13,922 bases of DNA from Rudanella sp. GTDB taxonomy: Bacteria > Bacteroidota > Bacteroidia > Cytophagales > Spirosomataceae. Each line of letters begins with the position of its first letter. Position 1 is the stretch's first letter. Below, one piece after another: positions 6,370 through 13,922 of this stretch. The notes beneath the pieces are model-generated. The model worked only from the letters and a program-made list of their open reading frames with translations. It had not been told where the DNA came from and did not search any database. The DNA is taken from the NCBI GenBank assembly GCA_026785985.1, contig JAJAYX010000134.1:1-13922 (forward strand), read 5' to 3'. The position numbers were made by a program, and so were the translations under genes.

Positions 6370-7263
6370 TTACTTCCCGTTGCTCAACAGGTTGAAAAAC
6401 TGATCAAGTTTTGGAGTCAGGATAATTTCTGTCCGGCGGTTAATCTTGCGGCCATCTGCCGTAGCATTGTTATCTTTTGGCTCAAACTCGCCCCGTCCAC
6501 CAGCCGTTAAACGCCCTGGGGCGACGCTGAATTTACTCTGGAGCAAGCGCACTACCGATGTTGCCCGCATCACGCTCAGATCCCAGTTGTCTTTCATGAA
6601 ATTGCCCGAAATGGGGACAACATCCGTGTGACCCTGCACCAGAATGTCTAATTCTTTGTGGTCATTTATTACTGAAGCCACTTTGCCCAGTACCACTTCG
6701 GCAGCCTGATTCACCTCGAAACGGCCCGATGCAAACAGGAGTTTGTCGGCAATCGACACATACACAACGCCTTTCTTCACTTCAACCTGCACATCCTGGT
6801 CATTGATGTCGGCTAATGAGCGTTTCAGGTTCATCACGAGGGCTAAATTCAGCGAGTCCTTGCGCTGAATAGACGAATTCAGGTTGTTTACCTGCTTGGT
6901 TTGCTCATTCAGGGTCTCAAGCGATTTCTTGATGCTTTCGGCACCCGCTTTGCTCACAATGGACAGGTCGGCCATGCGGTCGATCAGGCTGTTGTTGTTT
7001 TTGCGAAGATCCGCCAATTGAGCTTCCAGTTCCGAAACACGGGTTTTGTTGGTGGTATTGAGGGTAGCCAGCTCCGAGTCGCGGGTGCGCAAATCCGACT
7101 GTAAGCCCGTCAGTTTCTTGTCGCAGTCGGCTACGTCGGCAACAGCCTTATTACGGGCATTTTCCAACTCATTATAACTCGATTGCAATTGGGTCAGTTT
7201 CTTTTTACTGACACAGGACGATAGTAGCGACATGGCTACCATCACATAAACGATTTGTTTCAT
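6370..7263 (-). CDS. OmpA/MotB-domain lipoprotein with coiled coil
   Basis: A 297-residue envelope protein. The start at ATG 7263 gives a clean lipoprotein signal (MKQIVYVMVAMSLLSSC, lipobox LSSC, acylated Cys17). The frame opens six codons earlier, but those would put six extra residues before the charged Lys. Next comes a long coiled coil (about 20-145) rich in Leu/Asn/Asp heptads, and then a C-terminal OmpA domain (about 165-285). The OmpA domain carries GHTD (211-214), NWDLSVMRA and GRKINRRTEI, which hold the Asp and Arg residues used to bind diaminopimelate in peptidoglycan. The likely role is tethering the outer membrane to the cell wall. It is preceded by a good promoter word and an unusual three-copy GTTTCACT element. 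Confidence 0.92.
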   Translation of the reverse strand: MKQIVYVMVAMSLLSSCVSKKKLTQLQSSYNELENARNKAVADVADCDKKLTGLQSDLRTRDSELATLNTTNKTRVSELEAQLADLRKNNNSLIDRMADLSIVSKAGAESIKKSLETLNEQTKQVNNLNSSIQRKDSLNLALVMNLKRSLADINDQDVQVEVKKGVVYVSIADKLLFASGRFEVNQAAEVVLGKVASVINDHKELDILVQGHTDVVPISGNFMKDNWDLSVMRATSVVRLLQSKFSVAPGRLTAGGRGEFEPKDNNATADGRKINRRTEIILTPKLDQFFNLLSNGK

Positions 7264-7312
7264 ATGGTTCAAAACGAACAAAAACAGAAGGTTAAAATTG
7301 ATTAAACGACAA

Positions 7313-7320
7313 CAAAATTA
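7313..7320 (-). promoter_or_regulatory. Bacteroidota -7 promoter element (TAATTTTG) for the OmpA-domain gene
   Basis: The minus strand reads TAATTTTG, an exact match to the TAnnTTTG word read by the Bacteroidota primary sigma factor. It lies about 50 bases upstream of ATG 7263. No good TTTG is seen about 20 bases further upstream. The GTTTCACT half-sites occupy that position instead, so regulated activation is conceivable. Confidence 0.4.
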
Positions 7321-7325
7321 AGTTT

Positions 7326-7372
7326 GTTTCACTATTTACTGATGAAAAGAGTGAAACTTGTATTCTTTCACT
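7326..7372. repeat. Inverted GTTTCACT pair plus a third half-site
   Basis: GTTTCACT at 7326-7333 is mirrored exactly by AGTGAAAC at 7350-7357, and a third copy lacking the first base (TTTCACT) lies at 7366-7372. The first two are 24 bp apart, measured start to start, with a 16-bp spacer. The cluster lies in the 140-bp gap between the DUF1501 gene end and the OmpA-domain gene start, just upstream of the TAATTTTG promoter word. It could be an operator for that promoter, or a weak hairpin ending the DUF1501 operon. Confidence 0.5.
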
Positions 7373-7403
7373 AAAAGTAAATCATGGCAGTGTTCTACCA
7401 GAA

Positions 7404-8906
7404 TCATGCCAGAATTGGTCGCACCACTTTTCCCGCTACATCAGTCAGGCGGAAAGGCCGCCCCTGAAACTGATGCGTGAAGGTTTCGTGGTTAAAACCA
7501 AGCAAATGCAGAATGGTTGCCTGCAAATCGTGGACGTGAACTTTGTCCTTCACGCCGTAATAACCAATGTCGTCCGTTTCGCCATACGAAAAGCCTTTTT
7601 TAACTCCACCGCCCGCCATCCAAACCGTGAAGGCATCCAAATGGTGGTCGCGGCCCATGAATGGCAGCGTCAGACCGTCGCGATTTTCCTGCATGGGTGT
7701 CCGACCGAACTCTCCTCCCCACACCACAAGAGTATCGTCCAGTAAACCCCGTTGTTTCGGGTCGGTCAGCAAAGCGGTCACGGCCTTATCGGAGCCTTTG
7801 CATTTATCGCGCAGACCGATTTCCAAGGCTCCGTCGGCACTTGTGCCGTGGGTATCCCAACCCCAGTCGAACAACTGCACAAACCGAACACCCCGCTCCA
7901 CCAACCGACGGGCTAACAGGCAGTTACGGGCAAATGATCCCTGGTTGGAATCGGCCCCATACAGATCCATAATATACTGCGGCTCGCTCTTGATGTCCAT
8001 GGCATCGGGTACGGACATCTGCATTCGGAACGCGAGTTCATATTGGCTGATGCGCGTCAGAATTTCGGGGTCTTTTACCTCGTTGTATTCCTGCTTGTTG
8101 ATTTCGGTGATTGCGTCGATGGTTTGTTTGCGGATGTCGCGGTTCATGCCCGCCGGGTCCGAAACATACAGAACAGGGTCGCCATCGGTTCGGCATTGCA
8201 CGCCCTGATAAACCGTTGGCAGAAACCCACTTCCCCACACCGACTTGCCCGCGTCGGGTTGTTTGCCCCCCGATGCCAGCACCACAAAACCGGGCAAATC
8301 GTCGTTTTCAGAGCCGAGTCCATACGTAACCCACGAGCCGATGCTGGGTCGGCCCAATCGTGCGCTGCCTGTGTGCATGAGCAACTGGGCCGGGGCATGG
8401 TTGAACTGATCGGTATGCATGGCTTTCAAGAACGTGATGTCGTCCACAACACCTTGTAAGTGAGGTAAATAATCAGAGACCCAGGCTCCCGATTGGCCAT
8501 GTTGGGCAAACTTGCCCTGTGGCCCAAGCATCTTGGGTGTTCCCCGGATAAACGCGAATTTCTTGCCCTCCAGCAGTTCCTGGGGGCAATCTTTGCCGTG
8601 ATATTTAACCAGTTCCGGCTTATAATCGAACAACTCCAGCTGGCTCGGCGACCCGGCCATGTGGATGTAGATTACGCGCTTCGCTTTAGCCCCAAACGGC
8701 GCGGGTTTGGGCATCATCGGCTCCCCCGACTGCGAGAGAAGAGGGGCCGTTGCTGCCTCGTTTTTACCACCGAAAAAGCCGCAGCTACTCAACACCGAAC
8801 TGAGGGCCATACCGCCCAGACCCGTTGAGCAGGTATGCAGAAAATGCCGCCGGGTTTCGCGTTGCAGGGCCGCCTGTTGAAGTTCTTGCAGGAGTTTGTT
8901 CATCAT
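7404..8906 (-). CDS. DUF1501 domain-containing protein, Tat-exported lipoprotein
   Basis: A 500-residue protein of the DUF1501 family, distantly related to alkaline phosphatase/sulfatase-fold enzymes; its reaction is unknown. The N-terminus has a twin-arginine motif, TRRHFLHTCS (18-27), followed by a hydrophobic stretch and a lipobox LSSC with Cys42. It is thus likely exported folded by Tat and lipidated. The core shows RVIYIHMAGSPSQLELFD, AMHTDQFNHAPAQLLMHTG, GVRFVQLFDWGWDTHG, VVWGGEFGRTPM and GRDHH, where the Asp/His residues fit a metal site. Its start overlaps the stop of the upstream cytochrome-domain gene as ATGATGA, offering two overlapping start codons. The two genes almost always travel together in Planctomycetes and Cytophagales (from memory), suggesting a shared periplasmic or surface function. 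Confidence 0.93.
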   Translation of the reverse strand: MMNKLLQELQQAALQRETRRHFLHTCSTGLGGMALSSVLSSCGFFGGKNEAATAPLLSQSGEPMMPKPAPFGAKAKRVIYIHMAGSPSQLELFDYKPELVKYHGKDCPQELLEGKKFAFIRGTPKMLGPQGKFAQHGQSGAWVSDYLPHLQGVVDDITFLKAMHTDQFNHAPAQLLMHTGSARLGRPSIGSWVTYGLGSENDDLPGFVVLASGGKQPDAGKSVWGSGFLPTVYQGVQCRTDGDPVLYVSDPAGMNRDIRKQTIDAITEINKQEYNEVKDPEILTRISQYELAFRMQMSVPDAMDIKSEPQYIMDLYGADSNQGSFARNCLLARRLVERGVRFVQLFDWGWDTHGTSADGALEIGLRDKCKGSDKAVTALLTDPKQRGLLDDTLVVWGGEFGRTPMQENRDGLTLPFMGRDHHLDAFTVWMAGGGVKKGFSYGETDDIGYYGVKDKVHVHDLQATILHLLGFNHETFTHQFQGRPFRLTDVAGKVVRPILA

Positions 8907-11713
8907 TCCTTAGTTATGACTTCATCTAAATTCAACATCGTATTCGCCGTCACCGTCATGGCCGCCAGTTCGGGGCTGGCCCGGTCGAAATCGAGCAACT
9001 TGCGAGCTTCATCAGGGTACATCCGGTAATGCCGTTCCGTATTTCGGTACAGTTTCACCAGCACAGCCAGTTTTCGTGGACTCATATCGCGGAGCATCAC
9101 CCGCCGAAAACCGGCCTGAATCTGTTGTTCGGGCGTTTTACCCGACTCCCGCATACAGTCGGCAAGGCTGCGGGCTGCTTCCACATACACCGGATCGTTA
9201 AGCATCACGAGTGCTTGCAAGGGTGTGTTGGTGCGCAACCGGCGAACCTGGCAAAATTCCCGGCTCGGACTGTCGAACGTCACCATCGAGGGATACGGAG
9301 CCGTTCGTTTCCAGTAAGTGTACATAGCCCGGCGGTAGCGGTCGTTGGCATCGCTGAGTTTCCAGCTTTCGCCACTGTAGGGCGACTGCCAGATACCCTC
9401 CGGTTGCGGGGGCATCACGCTGGGGCCATATAGTTTACGGTTCAGCAAACCGCTGGCAGCCAATGCCTGATCGCGCACCTGCTCGGCACTCAGCCGCACT
9501 CGCGGCCCACGCATCAGGTATTTGTTGCCTGGGTCGGCTTCAATCCCTTCGGGCGAAGCCTCGGAACGTTGACGGTAGGTAGCCGATAGCACCATCCGCT
9601 TTAACAGTTTCTTGACGCTCCATTTATCTGTTTCCATAAATTCAACGGACAGATAATCAAGTAGTTCGCGGTGCGAAGGCGAAATGCCCTGGGTGCCAAA
9701 ATCTTCGGCGGTTTCCACAAGCCCCGTTCCAAATAGCTGTTCCCAGAGCCGGTTTACAGCTACTCGTGCCGTGAGCGGGTGTTGGCGGTCGGTCATCCAT
9801 TGAGCCAACCCTAACCGATTTTTGGGCATGTTTTTGGCCATCGGCGGGAATGACCTGGGTACGTCGGGGTCAACCCGTTTTCCCTTTACCAACCAATTTC
9901 CCCGGTCGAAGATCTGCGTTGGGCGGGCCAAATCACCTGTTCCATCGAGCATGATTGGTGTGGTATCGGGGTGTTTGTTGAGCAGCAGGGCGTATTCTTT
10001 TTCTATTGCCCCAATGCTGTCAGCCGCTTGGCTCGGCATGGCCGTTTGGAATGCTAACCACTTAATCATCACCCAATTATTCTCACCTTTGGGGTTATTT
10101 AACGAGAAAAACAGGTTGTGTTTGCCAGCCGTAACGGGTAACGAAAAAATCTGCACCGTGTCTTTCCATTGATTACCCGTCACCGGGACGGGCAACGTCA
10201 TTAACACCGGCCCCGTTATGGCACCGCGCCGGATGGTGAGCGTGGCACCGGGGGTTTTGTTGCCCCAGGCCATGAGTAAACGGTTTTTTCCGGTCAGCGT
10301 CACATTCATAAGCCGGGCTGAGCCTTCGTGTAAAATCCCAAAATATTTGGCATCAATCAGCGAGGCTTTTTGGTACTGATCGAGGGCGTGGGAGTTAAAC
10401 TTCGGCTCCATTGTTCGCAAAAACAGGCGTTGCTCTGTTGTTTGACGGAGGGGAGCGACTTTGCCCATCCACTGCTCAAGAGCCTGTAGCTGAACCGAAT
10501 CCTTGCCTTTGTAGATGCGAAGTGTAGGAGTATCGGTCGTCACGTCTTCGTCGCGGGCGTTATTAAAAAACGCCATGTACTTGTAATATTCCTCGTGCGT
10601 AAATGGATCATACGGGTGGCTGTGGCATTGCACGCAGGCAAATGTCGTCCCTCCAAACACGTCCCAGGTGGTGCTGACCCGGTCGATCACGGCGGCCACC
10701 CGGAACTCTTCGTCCTGCGTGCCGCCTTCGTCGTTGTTCATCGTGTTCCGGTGGAAACCCGTCGCAATCAACTGATCCTGATTAGGTAAGCCCGTGACGG
10801 GGTTCCGGTTGGGCATGAGGTCTCCCGCGAGTTGCTCGGTCAGGAATTGGTCATAGGGTTTATCGCTGTTGAAGGCCTTGATGAGCCAGTCGCGATACCG
10901 CCAGATTTTGCGGCCGGGGTCGCGTTCGTAGCCTTTAGTGTCGGCATAGCGGGCCAGATCGAGCCACATGCCCGCCCATTTCTCGCCGTAAGCGGGGGCG
11001 GCCATCAGCCGGTCAACGGCTTTTTCGTAGGCATCGGGCGATTTATCAGTCAAAAACGTCGTGACTTCTTCGGGCGTTGGTGGCAGGCCCGTCAGGTCGA
11101 GGGCCACACGCCGGAGGAGGGTCTGGCGGTCGGCTTCGGGGGCGGGTTTCAGGGCATCCACCTGTTTTGGGTCGGTTGCGGTGGTTTTTACCGACCGGGT
11201 TTTATCCAACACAAAGGCATCAATCTCGTTTTTAATCCAGTTGCTTTCGTCGCTTGTAGTCAGCCCTAACCGCGACCAAAACGTGCCTGTTTTGGGCAAT
11301 TCGGGCTTCTCGATGGAGGTATAGGCCCAATGATTGCCCCACTCGGCACCCTGATCGATCCATTTTCGGAGCAAGTCAATTTCGTCGTCTTTGAGGGCGG
11401 GGTGTTCCAGGGGCATCCGCTCTTCGGGGTCTTCGAGCGTCAATCGGCGAATCATCTCGCTGGCATCGGCATCACCCGGAACAATGGGGAATTTACCCGA
11501 TTTGGCGGGAGCTACAGCCTCGTGCCGGAACAGCAAACTGAAGCCCGACGTTTTCTTGACACCCCCATGACAGGCAATGCACTGCTTATTGAGGATTGGC
11601 TTGATCTGGGTATTGTAGTCCACTTTCTGATCGAAAACACCCAGAATAGAAAACGACGAGAGGGCTACTACGGTAACCAACCCACTGACCACCAATAGTT
11701 TTGGCTTTGGCAT
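8903..11713 (-). CDS. Planctomycete-type cytochrome c / DUF1549 / DUF1553 protein
   Basis: A 936-residue exported protein. An N-terminal hydrophobic segment (6-27) acts as signal or anchor. PSCyt1 (about 30-130) has a haem-binding CIACH (45-49). DUF1549/PSCyt2 (about 160-380) shows [34 protein letters not shown] and a second CxxCH, CVQCH (360-364), before YDPF. A module at about 468-557 looks like CBM6 ([33 protein letters not shown]). DUF1553/PSD1 (about 640-900) shows [57 protein letters not shown] and [21 protein letters not shown]. The biochemical role is unknown; oxidative attack on polysaccharides has been a common guess for this family and fits the CBM. First gene of the operon with the DUF1501 gene. 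Confidence 0.94.
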   Translation of the reverse strand: MPKPKLLVVSGLVTVVALSSFSILGVFDQKVDYNTQIKPILNKQCIACHGGVKKTSGFSLLFRHEAVAPAKSGKFPIVPGDADASEMIRRLTLEDPEERMPLEHPALKDDEIDLLRKWIDQGAEWGNHWAYTSIEKPELPKTGTFWSRLGLTTSDESNWIKNEIDAFVLDKTRSVKTTATDPKQVDALKPAPEADRQTLLRRVALDLTGLPPTPEEVTTFLTDKSPDAYEKAVDRLMAAPAYGEKWAGMWLDLARYADTKGYERDPGRKIWRYRDWLIKAFNSDKPYDQFLTEQLAGDLMPNRNPVTGLPNQDQLIATGFHRNTMNNDEGGTQDEEFRVAAVIDRVSTTWDVFGGTTFACVQCHSHPYDPFTHEEYYKYMAFFNNARDEDVTTDTPTLRIYKGKDSVQLQALEQWMGKVAPLRQTTEQRLFLRTMEPKFNSHALDQYQKASLIDAKYFGILHEGSARLMNVTLTGKNRLLMAWGNKTPGATLTIRRGAITGPVLMTLPVPVTGNQWKDTVQIFSLPVTAGKHNLFFSLNNPKGENNWVMIKWLAFQTAMPSQAADSIGAIEKEYALLLNKHPDTTPIMLDGTGDLARPTQIFDRGNWLVKGKRVDPDVPRSFPPMAKNMPKNRLGLAQWMTDRQHPLTARVAVNRLWEQLFGTGLVETAEDFGTQGISPSHRELLDYLSVEFMETDKWSVKKLLKRMVLSATYRQRSEASPEGIEADPGNKYLMRGPRVRLSAEQVRDQALAASGLLNRKLYGPSVMPPQPEGIWQSPYSGESWKLSDANDRYRRAMYTYWKRTAPYPSMVTFDSPSREFCQVRRLRTNTPLQALVMLNDPVYVEAARSLADCMRESGKTPEQQIQAGFRRVMLRDMSPRKLAVLVKLYRNTERHYRMYPDEARKLLDFDRASPELAAMTVTANTMLNLDEVITKE

Positions 11714-11801
11714 ACGACTTTACACGTTGAACTTTGTGTGAACTACTCCTAAAAGGGGTTGGTGAGCCAAATACTCATTAGGAAACACAGAAAATTTGCA
11801 A

Positions 11802-11834
11802 TTGAATCCAATGCTGGGATTTTCAGTATATTTG
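11802..11834 (+). promoter_or_regulatory. Bacteroidota-type promoter of the Uma2 gene
   Basis: TATATTTG (11827-11834) matches TAnnTTTG exactly. TTG (11802-11804) lies 22 bases before it, close to the usual -33 position, with another TTTG at 11795-11798. Transcription would begin a few bases downstream, leaving a very short leader before ATG 11852. This supports starting the gene there rather than at 11759. Confidence 0.55.
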
Positions 11835-11851
11835 ACAAAACTCGTCGTCGT

Positions 11852-12319
11852 ATGGAAACAGTAGCAACTGACCTAATCGAAGAATTTCATTCAGAAGATA
11901 TAATGTCTGTCAATCACTCCAAGTTGATTCATCGTCTGAGCGTTACGCTTGACCGCTATGAGGATCAGTATGATATTTTACCCGAATTAGAATTGGAACT
12001 TCCCACGGGCAAATGCAAGCCTGATGTAGCTATTTATGAGAAAATTGGCAATAACTGGTTCAATGACATTATTTACTATACGCAACCACCTCTCATTGCG
12101 GTAGAGGTTTTATCCCCCAAACAAGGGGTTTCTGACCTGACTGATAAAGCATTTAAGGTGTATTTTCCTGCGGGGGTAAAGACCGTCTGGATCATTGCTC
12201 CCATGTTGCATATCGTTCAGGTTATTCTTCCCAATGGTACTCAACTCACGTGGCCTAATGGCGTGATGAAAGATCCTGTTTTAGGGTTTGAGGTCGATGT
12301 AGATGTATTATTGAGATGA
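11852..12319 (+). CDS. Uma2 family (DUF820) PD-(D/E)XK endonuclease-like protein
   Basis: A 155-residue protein from ATG 11852. The frame is open from 11759, but a TATATTTG promoter word lies inside that extension and the extra 31 residues do not look like the family. Seen: an N-terminal helix with SVNHSKLIHRLSVTL, the conserved strand GKCKPDVAIYE, LIAVEVLSPKQGVSDLTDKAFKVYFPAGVKTVWII, and a tail with TWPNGVMKDPVLGF. The Asp of KPD and the Glu of VEVLSP are the PD-(D/E)XK-type catalytic positions. The family is abundant in cyanobacteria and some Bacteroidota, and its cellular role is unclear; no transposase accompanies it here. The gene is visibly more A/T-rich than its flanks, hinting at transfer. 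Confidence 0.85.
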   Translation: METVATDLIEEFHSEDIMSVNHSKLIHRLSVTLDRYEDQYDILPELELELPTGKCKPDVAIYEKIGNNWFNDIIYYTQPPLIAVEVLSPKQGVSDLTDKAFKVYFPAGVKTVWIIAPMLHIVQVILPNGTQLTWPNGVMKDPVLGFEVDVDVLLR

Positions 12320-12373
12320 AGCAGTTGGTGTTTATTATTTTAACTTGTCGTTGAAATCCTCGACCTTTTTTTG

Positions 12374-12850
12374 ATGACAACCAACTACACACCTGCGCTT
12401 CGACCTGAAAAGTTGGTAACAATGCTCTTGATAACGGGCTATGAGTCATTTGATAGTGCTGAAAAGATTGAGTGTAAATTCATGTTGATCTACGATACAA
12501 ACGGAGATGTTGTTGACCTAAAGGAAACGTATACATCAAGTTTCATGCCTCAACGACGACGTACCTATTCTTGGAGAAACGGAAATGTAACGTTAGAAAC
12601 AGTCACGGACAATGGCAAATTGAACTCAACCACCGAGTGGATTGCGCTTGATGCTTACAATCCATACCGTTTATTTCCACCGGGCGCACAACCTTGGTGG
12701 CCTGGCTTAGTAAGCGTAAAAAGCCTGACACATGGCTCTCAGGAGGGGGAATTAACGATTAGCAAACACTCTTCAGGATATCCTTCCTCGGTGAAACGCA
12801 GCAAAACGCTGTCCAGTTTTACCACGTGGTACGACTACGCTAAATTCTGA
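12374..12850 (+). CDS. Hypothetical protein, possibly 5'-truncated lipoprotein fragment
   Basis: 158 residues from ATG 12374 (TTG 12371 is the alternative). I do not recognise a family with confidence. The sequence alternates short beta-like segments around Tyr-x-Asn/Asp-Gly turns (FMLIYDTNGDVVDL, YSWRNGNVTLET, SKHSSGYPSSVKR), reminiscent of secreted YD-repeat or DUF4595-like Bacteroidota lipoproteins. It also has a conserved-looking YNPYRLFPPGAQPWWPGL block and ends in TWYDYAKF. There is no signal peptide or lipobox, no Shine-Dalgarno, and the ATG follows a run of seven T. The missing export signal suggests the C-terminal part of a longer gene whose 5' end was lost. An in-frame TAA at 12341 limits any extension. 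Confidence 0.45.
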   Translation: MTTNYTPALRPEKLVTMLLITGYESFDSAEKIECKFMLIYDTNGDVVDLKETYTSSFMPQRRRTYSWRNGNVTLETVTDNGKLNSTTEWIALDAYNPYRLFPPGAQPWWPGLVSVKSLTHGSQEGELTISKHSSGYPSSVKRSKTLSSFTTWYDYAKF

Positions 12851-12914
12851 CTGCCCGCCATTTATCACAATCTGCCTATTCGCTTTGCCTTTTTCGCGAT
12901 ATTGCCTTTTGGAT

Positions 12915-12987
12915 AACGAAGAATGGGTAATGGAGAATGAATAATGTCTTCTCTGAACAATACATTCTTCATTGTCTATTCTTCATT
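12915..12987. repeat. 25-bp inverted repeat built of AAYGNNN heptads
   Basis: The left arm (12915-12939) and right arm (12963-12987) match at 20 of 25 positions when one is reverse-complemented. Four of the five differences are G·U pairs in a plus-strand transcript. The left side continues as five consecutive 7-nt units AAYGNNN (12915-12949), and the right side is the reverse-complement equivalent (to about 12997). An alternative stem pairs AATGTCT (12943-12949) with AGACATT (12988-12994). It lies in the 160-bp gap between the orphan protein and the TldD-family gene and could affect expression of either. Confidence 0.65.
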
Positions 12988-13010
12988 AGACATTCTTTTC
13001 CGACTACTGC

Positions 13011-13922
13011 ATGAATCGAAGAGACTTCATTCAACAGGCGAGCTGGGGCATGGGCGCATTGGCAGCTTCAAGTATTCCTATCATGGGTCATGCTGTGCCG
13101 CTTGAACGCCTGCTGGAACCCGGCATTTCTGTCGCTACTAAAAAACAATTGGCTGACATTGCCCTCAATGCCGCCAAAAGCCGGGGGGCTACCTACACCG
13201 ACGTGCGGATTGGCCGCTATCTCCAACAGTTTTTGTTTACCCGCGAAAAGCAGGTGCAAAACATCAGCAACGCCGAGTCGTTTGGCGTAGGGATTCGGGT
13301 GATTGCCAATGGCACCTGGGGCTTCTCGGCCACCAGTGACGTAACGCCAACCGGCATCGCTAAATGCGCTGAAACAGCCGTAGCTATTGCCAAAGCCAAT
13401 TCCAAAATTCAGACGGAGCCGGTGGTGCTGGCTCCGCAACAGGGTGTTGGCGAGGTATCGTGGAAAACACCCCTGACCAAAAATTCCTTTGCCATTCCGG
13501 TTAAGGAAAAAATTGACCTGCTGCTGCGAACTAATAATGCCGCCCTGACCAACGGAGCCGGTTTTGTGACCTCGAACCTGTTCATGATTAATGAGCAGAA
13601 GTATTTTGCCTCGACGGACGGCTCCTATATTGATCAGGATATTCACCGGATCTGGCCCACATTTACGGTAACGGCCATTGATCGGGCGGCAGGGAAGTTC
13701 AAAACCCGCGACGCGCTCAGTTCCCCAATGGGTATGGGCTACGAATATATGGATGGGCTGGCCTCCGAAAAAATTCCCGGCCCGAACGGATTGGTTGGCT
13801 ATCGCAACTCCTACGACATTGTGGAAGATGCGACCCTGGCTGCCAAACAGGCTAAAGAAAAACTGACCGCCAAAACTGTTTCGGCAGGAAAATATGACCT
13901 CGTGCTCGACCCCAATCATCTC
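13011..13922 (+). CDS. TldD/PmbA family metallopeptidase, Tat-exported (3' end outside window)
   Basis: 304 residues are visible, open to the right edge. The N-terminus MNRRDFIQQASWGMGALAASS is a twin-arginine signal with a likely cleavage near residue 28 (GHA). The rest matches the TldD N-terminal domain: LADIALNAAKSRGATYTDVRIGRY, REKQVQNISNAESFGVGIRVIANGTWGFSATSD, AETAVAIAKANSK, YFASTDGSYIDQDIHRIWPTFTV, and VEDATLAAKQAKEKLTAKTVSAGKYDLVLDPNHL. In TldD the zinc motif HExxxH follows soon after such a segment, so it is just outside the window. The family hydrolyses modified peptides. The Tat signal marks this as one of the exported Bacteroidota paralogs rather than the cytoplasmic TldD/TldE maturase pair. 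Confidence 0.92.
   Translation, partial: MNRRDFIQQASWGMGALAASSIPIMGHAVPLERLLEPGISVATKKQLADIALNAAKSRGATYTDVRIGRYLQQFLFTREKQVQNISNAESFGVGIRVIANGTWGFSATSDVTPTGIAKCAETAVAIAKANSKIQTEPVVLAPQQGVGEVSWKTPLTKNSFAIPVKEKIDLLLRTNNAALTNGAGFVTSNLFMINEQKYFASTDGSYIDQDIHRIWPTFTVTAIDRAAGKFKTRDALSSPMGMGYEYMDGLASEKIPGPNGLVGYRNSYDIVEDATLAAKQAKEKLTAKTVSAGKYDLVLDPNHL

Noticed and set aside
7567..8208. A 213-residue plus-strand open frame inside the DUF1501 gene
   Set aside because: Rich in Ser, Arg and Pro without domain signs; it is a shadow of the well-supported minus-strand gene.
10832..11269. A 145-residue plus-strand open frame opposite the cytochrome-domain gene
   Set aside because: Antisense shadow. Its Gly/Phe-rich product mirrors the codon pattern of the real gene.
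12347..12372. GTCG...CGAC followed by seven T, as a terminator for the Uma2 gene
   Set aside because: A four-base stem is too short to call, although the T-run just before ATG 12374 adds doubt about that start codon.
11759..12850. A toxin-antitoxin or mobile-element module formed by the Uma2 gene and its neighbour
   Set aside because: There is no transposase, no inverted termini and no antitoxin-like or toxin-like sequence; adjacency alone is not support.
13068..13919. A 283-residue open frame on the minus strand
   Set aside because: It is antisense to the TldD-family gene, whose plus-strand product has a Tat signal and clear family motifs. The antisense product shows no recognisable domain and is explained by codon bias.

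Overview
The window looks like chromosomal DNA from a Gram-negative member of the Bacteroidota, most likely a Spirosoma-like Cytophagales. This assignment is inferred from protein style and gene content. Supporting signs are a Kdo transferase (LPS outer membrane), a YtxJ-type bacillithiol-system protein, Bacteroidota-type promoter words (TAnnTTTG), few Shine-Dalgarno sequences, and a paired planctomycete-type cytochrome / DUF1501 operon as found in Cytophagales. No rRNA, tRNA, CRISPR array, transposase or phage gene was seen.

Layout. The left edge (1-273) holds a strong hairpin terminator and a 5'-truncated remnant of a DinB-like gene. A minus-strand pair follows: rsgA (ribosome maturation GTPase) and waaA (Kdo transferase). 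Head-to-head with waaA are two small plus-strand genes, a conserved ~100-aa Bacteroidota protein and ytxJ. The ytxJ end overlaps the end of folB (dihydroneopterin aldolase), which is translationally coupled to an upstream DivIVA-domain gene. A seven-bladed WD40 protein (minus) is divergent from a Sfp-type 4'-phosphopantetheinyl transferase (plus). The transferase converges on an OmpA-domain lipoprotein gene, with a long hairpin made of 7-nt repeats between them.

The right half holds a two-gene minus-strand operon. Its first gene is a 936-aa cytochrome-c/DUF1549/DUF1553 protein with an apparent embedded CBM6-like module. Its second gene overlaps by ATGATGA and encodes a Tat-exported DUF1501 lipoprotein. 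Next comes an A/T-richer accessory stretch with a Uma2-family nuclease and an orphan protein that may be a truncated lipoprotein. A second heptad-type inverted repeat lies just before a Tat-exported TldD/PmbA-family peptidase gene that runs off the right end.

Working together: most genes are housekeeping (ribosome assembly, LPS core, folate, cell pole/division, carrier-protein activation, envelope tethering). The less understood parts are the PSCyt/DUF1501 export operon, the WD40 protein, and the heptad-based inverted repeats.
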